A DNA stretch of 64,000 bases from Cladorhizidae sp. MBARI D1340-BT2 (lineage: Eukaryota > Porifera > Demospongiae > Poecilosclerida > Cladorhizidae), in assembly GCA_028752905.1 (NCBI GenBank), contig JAQNBH010000011.1:35313124-35377123 (forward strand). Reading direction: 5' to 3'. Shown here piece by piece: positions 55,524-64,000 of the stretch (position 1 is the stretch's first letter; every line of letters begins with the position of its first letter). The notes under the pieces were generated by a model. That model did no database searches. It worked only from the letters and a program-made list of their open reading frames with translations, and was not told the DNA's origin. The position numbers and the translations under genes were made by a program.

Positions 55524-55623
55524 AAATCAGCTTTTTGCTTTTGAAGCTGGCAACGGATTTTCCCTGATGAACACCGAAATATTTCAGTTGAAATATTGGC
55601 TTAAAAAAACAAAAAGCTGATTT
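55524..55623. repeat. Nested hairpins with hammerhead-like core
   Basis: The outer arms AAATCAGCTTTTTG (55524-55537) and CAAAAAGCTGATTT (55610-55623) pair perfectly. Inside lie CTGATGA (55564-55570), GAAA (55576-55579) and a perfect 9-bp hairpin AATATTTCA/TGAAATATT (55578-55597). The layout resembles a hammerhead ribozyme whose stem II is reduced to the unpaired ACACC. It sits about 100 bp 3' of the Ig exon on that exon's strand, and is read here on the plus strand. Confidence 0.6.
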
Positions 55624-55724
55624 AAAGATAAATCTTTACAATTGCTGGATTCTGGTGTCATCTAACCATAGCTCATTGGCAGTATCTTATCATCTGGTGC
55701 TTATTTTCCCCCTGCCCTACTTAC

Positions 55725-56039
55725 CAACTGCATAATTCAAACTTCCTTCAAGAATGACTTGAAATTGGCACCTTTCATAAACACCTGTTCCAATTGCATA
55801 ACCACAATAGTAATTACCAGCATTTCCTGGGTGGAAATTCTTGAACAGAAGTCGTGCACTTCTATCATTTGAAGCATAAATTCCATAAGTTTTGCAGTTG
55901 CATACTCCTGGGAGCAAATTACGAACTGCGTTGTAATCCTTGAACCAAGTAATATAATCACCATTTTTTATTTGACACTTAACTTCATAGCTGCCTCCTA
56001 GTGGTATTCTAACAACAGGTGGAGGAACCACACTAAAAC
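55725..56039 (-). CDS. Single immunoglobulin-domain exon
   Basis: A 315-nt (105-codon) open segment is bounded by an acceptor-like CATTTAG and a donor GTAAGTA. Both introns fall in phase 1, the arrangement typical of Ig domains spread by exon shuffling. The peptide has the Ig hallmarks: YEVKC, then YITWFKDY with the core Trp, LLFKNFHPGNAGNYYCGYAI with the Tyr-x-Cys of strand F, and a closing FQVILEG. Extra cysteines in VCNCKTYG and YERCQ suggest a second disulfide. Neighbouring exons were not found, so the gene's product (surface receptor, adhesion or secreted protein) is unknown. A lone shuffled or pseudogenised exon is possible. Confidence 0.7.
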
Positions 56040-56045
56040 CTAAAT

Positions 56046-58080
56046 GTGAAAATGTAGAGGAAAGATAAAATCAAGATGGGAAGGAAGAGAATGAAGAAGG
56101 GAATATGGGCATGGAAAGTATCAAATCATGTTCCAGGTAAAATTGGATGTCGAATGAAGTAATGTGGCAATGTATGGGGCAGTTCATACAAGCTTATGTG
56201 GAGACTATTAATTGCTCCATGTAATTAACCCATGTGTATACACATGTTTGAGGTAAAAAGTTTTTTTTAATAGTCTAGCTCTCCTAAGTTCCAAAGTTTC
56301 TACGGCATGTTTTCTTCTTTCTAACTCACCATTTTCATTTTATTTGTTTTACCTGGTTTGTTGCACTGGGCCACCCTTTATTTCTACAGCAGTTATGAGT
56401 TATGATGTTGCTGTTCATACCCACACATATGGAGGCCATATATTGCTTCATGTGTTGAATGTATGTGCCAAATCGTTTTCCAATTTTTTGTACTTATCAT
56501 CGCGAATGTGAAAAACGCATGCACAGGTATTTAATAGTCGATGTTTGGAATGGTTTTAGGTTATAATGGCTTACAGTTAGTCTGTAGTTACATGTTACCT
56601 AATGCAACAATACTCATGTTCATCCAAGTGTAAAAGTACACCTTTGTGCTAAATTTGAGCTTCCTGTAATCAAAACTGCAGCAATGTATAAAGGGCACAA
56701 AGGCAAACATACACAGATGTTCTTTAAAACATTACATCATCTTGATGATATCACCATTATTGGCAGAGCGCATTGCTTACGAGTGCTGCAAGCCCTCAAT
56801 ATTGCCATGCATGGTATATCTATCTATTTACCAATTCATTTATCTGTAAATGCTCTATAAATATATCCATAAAAATATCAACGGATAAGGTGGGCTTTGT
56901 AATCTGGGAATAGCCATAACAGTGAAGAGTTAAATCAAGAAAATAGAAGCAGATTCAAAGTTGGAAAGAAAACTGCGTGAGAACTAAGAAATGTGAGAAT
57001 GTGCTGCATTGTTAATAGCTGATAGTTGGAGTTTTATTCTAGCATAGCTGCTCAGTTGATCAGCATTCCCTAGTGATATTGCTTCAAATAAAACTGATTT
57101 GCTAACTGAAAATAATTGTCTTGGCGAACTTGGAGGTTACCGGTTCAGAATCTGTAAGGAATATATATTAGCTATTTCTCCATACCAGAATCCAAGCATT
57201 ATAATAATTATTTTGAGCATAGTTTATTAGACACCATGCTAGAGCTAGAAACAATGGCTAGAGATAGGATTTCAAGTTTTCTCCAAAAGGGCATCAGGCT
57301 AAAATTATTTCTTTTCTCTTTCTCCACACACCATTTGATGCATTGCATTTGTTACTACTAGTTTTTATCTCTAGCGTTTTTCAAGAATAAACTCTTTAGA
57401 ATGAAAATACAATAAGCTGCAGTTTGATTTAAGAATAGTAAAGTGGCATTAGCCATATAGCAAACAGAAATCCTGCATAATTAAATCATGGCTTCCAAAT
57501 GTATGTGCGTGAACTGCAACATCGAAACTCTGTGAATGTCCTTGAGACAGTACAGTAGTATAATGCTAGAACTAAGCCCATTATATTTCATTATTTTTCT
57601 CTCCTGGTTTTCAGCTAAGCTATAGGGAGTGAAGTGTTTAGGCTGGTGCAGCTTGGGCCAAACTGCTTTTTGTACCACTTTTTGATGCATGTAATTTGCA
57701 CTCATTGCACAAATTAACAAATTAAGATGTAGTCCTAATAGATACAGATTTCTAGAAAGAACATTAGTAATTATGGTGCTGTTATTGGTTTATAATTATG
57801 CTAGCTGTTACCCAAGCAGGATGATATTCAACAACCCTTTAGAATAAAATAAAATTACAGATACAGTATTTTCCATTTTTGGAGATAAATTAGACTTTTT
57901 AGCTTTACTGCATTTTTGAGTAATGCTAATCTGAGTTTCAGAGACTTACTTACCGCCCTTCTTCATCTTTTTTAAAACAACACTATGCTTATCTGCACTC
58001 TCTCATTTTGTCTAAGTGATGCATAATATTACACTTTATTTAGCTCCGTATACCCTTTACAAATACTGGAATCACAACTG
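56046..58080. other. No recognised gene
   Basis: No coding domain is identified. The part 56890-57060 weakly resembles 28690-28870. The part 57590-57690 resembles block A in reverse orientation (minus-strand GTACAAAAAGCAGT and TAGCTGAAAACC strings). Confidence 0.4.
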
Positions 58081-59905
58081 AGAGGTATGTATGAAGTGAA
58101 GAAAAGGGAGAATAAAACATCATACTTGGCTTTCTTGGATGTCAGCAAGGCTTATGATAGTGTATGGAGGGAGGGAATGTGGCATAATATGAGGCAGTAT
58201 GGTGTAGAAGAGAATTTTGTGAGGGTGTGTGAGCGGTTGTATAGTGAGGTAATGACAAGGACTGTGTTGAATGAAGGGGTACCCTCTGTCTCCACTACTG
58301 TTAACATAGAGCTAATCGATATATTGGAGGAGTTAGGAGCTCGTTTATGTAATAAGTTAAGGGGATGTTGTTGTGAGAACTCATGGATGCAGAAGACTTT
58401 GGGATGGTTATAATCTATGTTGAGGTAAATTAAGGTAATAATAGTAGGAAGAGCAAGGTTATATGTCCACCAACCTCTCCTGTCAGCCATGTGGCCTATT
58501 CTCACCTGTCAGTGCAGCAAATTTATTTATTGGTATGAGCACCTATGCGGAGGTGGTTTTGGAGGGCATGTAGGGGCATGTAGGTGGGGGACGGGGGGGG
58601 GGGTTATTTGTTTTCTGGCTTGATTCTGCTGCTATCTGGTAAAGGGTCCTATTGACTCTCAACAAACTCTCAATTGACATAGTACAGATAGAATGCATTT
58701 TTCGATAGTCCACATAAATTGACTCACTTGACATTTCAGCTGGTTGCTCTAGCCTTCATCAGGAACAATTAGGAACAATGACAGATTAAAAGGCTTGAGC
58801 ATCTAGCCAAACATTGAGCAAGTTAATTTAAGTTGGTTATCGAGAGTATCAAGATTGTAGTAGTTGGGTTCAGAATGAAGTTGGAATGAGTTGGAAAATT
58901 GTTGAGAAGATAATGGAAGAGGTGGAAGAGTTCAAACGCTTGTGACTGTAGTTTGCAAGAAATTATGAGTAATTTCCAGTTACAAAAGTTGGTGAAGAAG
59001 GCAGAAAAGTTGATCAGTAAAGTTACATAGATGGGCAGACTGAATTGAGAGGTGGAAATGGATAGAGGAAGATCTTTCAGAGCTTCTAGTGAGAATTGGT
59101 ATGGAGTATGCAGCTGATGTATGGTAGACAGGAAGACATACTGCATGTAAGAGGTAGGAGGCAGCACAGATGAGAGTGAGCAGGAGATTGTGGTGGGGGC
59201 TAGCAGTACCATAGCAAGAGTGGTGGTGAAGGGAGATCCGTGTGGAAGAACTTTGAAGAGAGGAAGGACGATATATAGGTGTTATTTGTTAACAGATTAA
59301 AGGTGATAGCAGATTGCTGATTGGTGAAGAAACTAAGTGAGGATGGAGGAATAGAGTTGAGGGAAGGATATGAAGCTATGAAGAGAAAATATGAGCTAAG
59401 TAATCATGTTGGGTCAGTTCGGAGGTCGAAGGAAAAGATTAAGGCAAGAAATGAGAAGTCTGAGAGGTAGAAATAAATGCTATGAGTAGTCCGAAGTGGT
59501 ATATACAAGTTAGCAAAGAATGATGCAGCGGTGGGGAGGTATGTGAGGTCAGTAAGAGGGTAAGGGAATCTGATATTTATGTTCAGACTGAGGACTAATT
59601 CATCAGGATTCTTGGCAGACAAGGAGAGATGAAGAATGTTAACCTGTTGAGAGCTGTATGTATAATATGTGATAGTGGAGTAAGGGAGACTGTGGCCCAT
59701 CTCTTGGTCATTTACAAGGAATCTGAGATGATTCAGGAAGTGCTTGTGACAAGGTGCGCAGAATTGTGTGGCTGCACAGTGGGTAGCCATTACTATTGAA
59801 GACTTGGTATTGAATGAATTGTGGCTGTTAGGAAAACATGTGGAAGATGGGTATTATGATGGTGGGTGAATGTGTGTTGCATTGGGTAGTGAAGTTTTGG
59901 CAGAA
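58081..59905 (+). pseudogene. LINE ORF2 remnant
   Basis: The plus frame 58087-58413 starts in the RT: TSYLAFLDVSKAYDSVWREG then MWHNMRQYGVEENFVRVCER and LYSEV, the palm of a non-LTR RT with the KAYDSVWR box. After an internal deletion and foldback repeats (58660-58870), the distal part appears in mixed frames: FRLRTNSSGFLADKE near 59590, then AVCIICDSGVRETVAHLLV at 59650-59710, the Cys-Cys-His motif of LINE C-termini. The catalytic ADD region is missing. The lineage differs from the LINE pieces at 24.7-25.8 kb. Confidence 0.8.
58660..58870. repeat. Foldback-family repeats, copies g and h, head to head
   Basis: Copy g on the minus strand (58760-58665) reads CCTGATGAAGGCTAGAGCAA then CCAGCTGAAATGTCAAG, with intact CTGATGA and GAAA and a GGCT/AGCT stem. 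Copy h on the plus strand (58770-58860) reads AAGGCTTGAGCATCTAGCCA then AACATTGAGC and GTTGGTTATCGAGAG. Together they form a diverged inverted repeat inside the LINE remnant, the same geometry as at 14330-14585. Confidence 0.65.
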
Positions 59906-60180
59906 AAGGTAATTATATGGATTTATTTTGGTTTGGTCCAATAATGTTGGACTAAATTAATGTTAAATGACAAGCCCTGACAATTAATGTTAAATGTAAG
60001 GGTAATGTCCAAGTGTTGGCCATGACAACTCAACATTATCAAGACTGAATCGTAACCAGGTTGACTTCAGGTAACACACACACATATATATATATAACCA
60101 CATCCTAGTAAACATTTGTGAGAGTGATATAAAATTGAGGAGTTGATTATTCAGCTGCAAAAATCCGGTGTGATGGTCTT
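59906..60180. other. AT-rich junction, no gene
   Basis: This contains two copies of AATTAATGTTAAATG (59957 and 59982) and a short CA/TA run at 60072-60096. No LTR is recognised for the element that follows. Confidence 0.4.
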
Positions 60181-60189
60181 AGCTACTAC

Positions 60190-60810
60190 AAGGAGAGTCT
60201 GGACTGGAGCTGGCCAAATGTGTGGACAGTCTGCTAGCCAAATACATGAAAGGTGCCACAACCAGACAAGACCTGCATAACATGATAGCAGTGGAGCGGA
60301 CCATCCAAGCACTGACAGACACCAAGGCAGAGTTCTTGGTCAGCGAGCGAGCACCGACAACACCAGCCGAAGTAGGGAGCCTGATTGAGAAATATCGTTA
60401 CATCCAGCCCAAATGGAGGAGTCCAGGTGACCATGGACTAGACTACCTCTTCTCAGACAGCCCGTAGGAGACCGACCCAGACTGAGGCACTGGCATGAGC
60501 ACAACAAACAGGAGAAGACCAGACTAGGAGAAGGTAAACCAATGCCAGAGGGCAGACCACCACACCCACTGGCCTTCGACCCAACCCTTGGACCGAGGTG
60601 TTTTAGCTGCCATGAATTTGGCCACATAGCGGCAAACTCCCCCAAGAAGTTCACATCCATGGTGGCTTACACATTTAACAGTGTTGAGCTTTTATCACTC
60701 CCCGGTACCATCGATGGCACTTCAGTGAAGCAGATGATTCTTGATACCAGAACAATGAAGACACTGGTCCACCCTCGGTGGGTATGGAAAGAGTCATACA
60801 CAGGTGACAC
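60190..60810 (+). pseudogene. Gag (SCAN-related), zinc knuckle and protease
   Basis: Residues from 60222 on (ATTRQDLHNMIAVERTIQAL, then FLVSERAPTTPAEVGSLIEK) resemble the second half of the SCAN-like gag helical domain. The zinc knuckle near 60598 reads CFSCHEFGHIAANS, its last cysteine replaced by serine. The protease follows (SVELLSLPGTIDGTSVKQMI then LDTRTMKTLVHP): the active-site DTG is mutated to DTR, so it could not cleave. Confidence 0.75.
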
Positions 60811-61229
60811 CATTGCAATTACAGGGGCACATGATCACACATACAATCTACCCCTCCCAGAAATCACCATCATGATGGAATATAGGAAACACACCATGAT
60901 GGTAGCAGCAAACAACAAGTTCAAGTATGATTTTTTGTGGGGCTAGACATCCCCAACATCACCACACTCATCCCAATGATGGACCCACAATGCTTACTGT
61001 GGCAGAGCCCCTGACCCATATCATATGCAGTGGTCTTGGAAGATTCAGAGGAGGAGGTGAATGGGCACATTACAATAGACAACAACAAGCCAGATGAGAG
61101 GGGAATCAGCACAGAGAGTGTTTAGAGGAAGAGGAAGACCTCCAGCCAGAGATGGACCGGCCAGACCTGGATGATATTTAAGTCCTAAATGGAGACACGG
61201 AAGGAGAGAAGATCGGAACAAAAGAAGCA

Positions 61230-62440
61230 GTGCAGAGTCTGGGGCCAACACATACCTATCAATGGAGGACCAGCTCAGCTACTAGAGGCCCAGCTAGATG
61301 ATCGCTAGAATACTGCAAACAACAATACAACAGACCAGGCCAACCCTTTTTCAGTAAGCAGGGGTTCCCGTATAGAAGTTGGAAACAAGCAAAGACAGGA
61401 CAGGAGGTGTTCCAGATGGTCCGACCACAACTATATAGGGAAACGATCCTACGAATGGCACAACAGGTTTCATGGGATGGCCACCTTGGAAGAAAAAAGA
61501 CAACCGGCACAATTGATGTTTCTTCTGGCCAGGTATCCAAACCGACATGGCCCAGCTGTGCAGCATTGCTAAGTCTGCCAGAAGGTGTCATTGACAGAAG
61601 TACGGAAACTACAACTGGTCCCCATGCCGGTAATGAGGAAACCATTCTCTAGAATAGCAATGGATGCTGTTGGACCACTGCCAGTTACACATATAGGAAA
61701 TAGTTTTATTCTAACTGTATGCGATTACGGGACTCGTTTTCCTGAAGCATTTCCGCTACGAACAGTTACCAGCGAAGATATGGCTGAAGCTCTGTGGGAC
61801 TTATTCGCCAGAGTCAGTTTTCCCAACAAAATTCCCTAACTGATCGGGGAGCCAACTTCAACAGTAGCCTGATACATGAATTGTACAAGGTCGGCCTACC
61901 ACAACCAGACTGATGGGATGGTAGAACGCCTGAATGGCACACTGAAGCATAAGCTTTGCAAGGTGATGGGGTTGTTCAACTAACAATGGGACAAGATGCT
62001 GCCATTCATTTTGTTTGCATACTGGAGCAGCCGCCAGGAAGCAACCGGTTATTCACCATTTGAATTGCTGTATGGATGGAACCTCAGAGGACCACTGGAC
62101 AAAGTGCGAGAGGAATGGGAGGAACCTCAATCACTACCAGAGAGCACGCTCTACTACCTTCAGGGGACCTACCGATGGTTGGAAGCAGTGAGAGACACTG
62201 CCACCCACTTGGCATTGATAGCCAAGGATAAGATGAAGGTACTCTATGAACGATCGGCCAACGACCGATCTTTCCAGGTGGGAGATATGGTTTTGCTACT
62301 GCTACCCTCATTCACTAACAAACTCTTGGAAAAGTGGCAAGGGCCTTTTTCCAGTAGTAGAGAAAATCTCGGGAGCCACTTAGAGGATCAGAATGGACAG
62401 TCACTGCTACCCAATCTGGCACTTACCACACAAACATGAT
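61230..62440 (+). pseudogene. Integrase of the second Gmr1-like element
   Basis: An HHCC-like region (QVSWDGHLGRKKT, then CAALLSL- and CHQK-like pieces) precedes the core. The core has RIAMDAVGPLPVTHIGNSFI (first Asp), FILTVCDYGTRFPEAFPL, LTDRGANFNSSL in the +1 frame (second Asp) and NQTDGMVERLNGTLKHKL (Glu). The frame 61996-62439 carries SSRQEATGYSPFELLYGWNL and a GPY/F-like end (KLLEKWQGPF). The three catalytic residues survive although the frame is broken near 61840. Confidence 0.85.
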
Positions 62441-63345
62441 GGCCAAGTGGGAGGCTACATCAGTCATTTGCATGTTGGAAATAGAGAAGTCGGACCGGAC
62501 GGAAGAAGTAGATATTCTGACCTGGAGTGCCAATAAGAGACCACAGACACTCCGCATCAACCTCGAACTGAACGATGACCAGCGATCACATATATCCCAG
62601 CTTTTGGATAAGCACACCAAACTCTTTACCAACCATCCAGAAAGGACGACACAGACGATTATCAACATCGACAGGGAAAACACAACACCCATCCACTCCT
62701 CGCCATACTGCCTTCCCCATGCCAGGAAGGAATTAGTCAGGGCAGAGATCGAACAGATGCTACGGGCTGACGGCTCCCTCGACTTTGCCTGTATTTCAGG
62801 AAAGTGAATGCAGTGACATGCCCCAACTCTTTTCCCATGCCTCGGATAGACGAGCTGATAGATGGGTTGGCTGGGGTATCATTCATCACAACCCTTTATC
62901 TCACAAAGGGTTATTGGCAAATGCCTGTGGAAGCCACCTCCAGAGACAAAACAGCATTTGTCACATCATACAGGAAGTTTGCAAGAGCATGCCGTTCGGT
63001 CTCGTGGGCACTCCAGGAGTTTTTCAACACATGATAAACCAGATCTATGGAGACATAACTACATATGTTGCAGCCTATCTCGAAGGTGTGGTTGTTTTCA
63101 GTGCAACATGGCAAGATCATCTCCAACACATCGACTGCACCCTGACGAGGATCGGCAATGCTGGATTGATGCTTAAACCGGCTATATGCACATTTGCTAT
63201 GTTTGAATGCCCCTACCTTGGTCACATTGTTGGCTATGGACAAAGTCAGACCAGAATAAGCCAAAATCCAAGTAGTGAAGGAATTCAAGACACCCCGGCG
63301 AAAGAACGATATTCGAGCTTTCCTTGGCCTAGCCGGATATTATAG
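62441..63345 (+). pseudogene. RT of the second Gmr1-like element
   Basis: The RT starts with NIDRENTTPIHSSPYCLPHA then RKELVRAEIEQML. After frameshifts come NSFPMPRIDELIDGLAGVSF and ITTLYLTKGYWQMPVEATSR, then MPFGLVGTPGVFQHMINQIY and YVAAYLEGVVVFSATWQDHL. The catalytic YxDD box has become YLEG, so the enzyme would be dead even without frameshifts. Confidence 0.85.
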
Positions 63346-63757
63346 GCAGTTTAATCTCCACTTTGCAACAATGGCCACAACTCTCACTTACCTCACTCGA
63401 AAGCATCTACCTGACAAGGTGAACTGGACCGACAAGCATGAAACAGCCTTCCTAACACTGAAAAATGCTCTGACCGCAGAACCAGTCTTACAGGGACCAG
63501 ACTTTGGGAATCAATTTGATCTACAGATGGATGCATCAGATGGATGCATAGGAGCTATCCTCAGCCAGGCGAACGAGGATGAATGAGACCACCCAGCGGC
63601 GTTCTTTCCCGGGAAATTGCTTACAAGTGAGAGGAAGTTTGCTGTGGTGGAAATAGAATGTTTGGCTATCGTCAAAGCAGTCAAACACTTCTCAGTTTAC
63701 CTCACAGGAGTAAAGTTCACATTATCGACTGATCACAATTGCCTTAGATTTTTGGAA
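63275..63757 (+). pseudogene. RNase H of the second Gmr1-like element, truncated
   Basis: The connection domain (NDIRAFLGLAGYYRQFNLHF) leads to FDLQMDASDGCIGAILSQAN, FFPGKLLTSERKFAVVEIEC and KFTLSTDHNCLRFLE. A stop follows the STDHN box, and unrelated AT-rich sequence begins, so the last third of the domain, polypurine tract and 3' LTR are missing. Confidence 0.85.
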
Positions 63758-63760
63758 TAA

Positions 63761-64000
63761 GAATCATATTACAGGATTCCTAGTTAGGTTATAGCTTAGG
63801 GACGATACTACACTCTTGATCTGCTGAGCAAAACTATTGCATCCATAGGTTTGTTGGCATAATTGGCTTTTTGAATTGCCTGAAAATTATTGATGTTACA
63901 AAAATTCTAGGTGATGATGTCATTGCTTTGTTATCATGACAAAATTAATATCCAGATATCATTAACAAACCTTAATGAAAAAAATCTCGATTTCTTTTCT
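63761..64000. other. AT-rich flank, no gene
   Basis: The last 240 bases show no recognisable feature. Confidence 0.5.

Larger units (their letters stand above)
60181..63760 (+). mobile_element. Second Gmr1-like retrotransposon, 3'-truncated
   Basis: The domain order on the plus strand is gag, zinc knuckle, protease, integrase, RT, RNase H, so integrase again precedes RT. Coding is broken by frameshifts in most domains. No LTRs are visible, and RNase H breaks off near 63757. Sequence is clearly different from the element at 17.7-24.0 kb, so this is a separate family member, not a recent copy. Confidence 0.85.

Noticed and set aside
1..64000. tRNA, rRNA or other structured RNA genes
   Set aside because: I found no cloverleaf with the conserved B-box (GGTTCGAATCC-type) or ribosomal core sequence on either strand; a covariance-model scan would be needed for certainty.

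Overview
This is eukaryotic, animal-type DNA: AT-rich, with no operons, canonical splice sites around the few credible exons, and a very dense load of decayed transposons. The one intact long gene encodes a class C (GABA-B-receptor-like) seven-transmembrane receptor with a partial pseudogene copy 13 kb downstream. With the mix of Gmr1-like, Penelope-like, Mutator-like, hAT-like and piggyBac-like elements, this fits an early-branching marine invertebrate. A sponge is my best guess; nothing in the window proves the species.

Layout. 0-10 kb: a Tc1/mariner-type transposase remnant runs off the left edge and is split by a TTAA-flanked piggyBac-like MITE. Then come two BEN-domain-like gene fragments around a 49-bp minisatellite, a longer piggyBac-like 5' end, a Mutator-like pseudogene, a Ty3 reverse transcriptase (RT) remnant and a second MITE. 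12 kb: a solo LTR with a perfect target-site duplication. 14-17.5 kb: foldback repeats and a Ty3-type integrase remnant. 17.7-24.05 kb: a nearly full-length minus-strand LTR retrotransposon with integrase upstream of RT (Gmr1-like order), carrying a 1.8-kb insertion with a large foldback. 24.7-28.4 kb: LINE, Penelope GIY-YIG and conventional Ty3 remnants. 29.7-34.2 kb: the receptor locus. 35.3-42 kb: pieces of a large unnamed protein family with a hAT-like transposase remnant between them. 42.4-47.4 kb: a Ty3 scrap and the receptor pseudogene with duplicated flanks. 48-51.3 kb: a hAT-like and a Ty1/copia remnant, the latter holding a small element with a terminal hairpin. 55.7-56.0 kb: one Ig-domain exon. 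58-59.9 kb: a LINE remnant. 60.2-63.8 kb: a second Gmr1-like element on the plus strand.

Only the receptor (31097-33190), and with less certainty the Ig exon, look like functional host coding sequence. Almost everything else recognisable is transposon-derived and broken by stops and frameshifts. The most unusual signals are the two retroelements with integrase before RT, a dispersed foldback family with a hammerhead-ribozyme-like core, the 230-bp terminal-hairpin element with a 9-bp target duplication, and the unnamed Cys-rich protein family at 35-42 kb.
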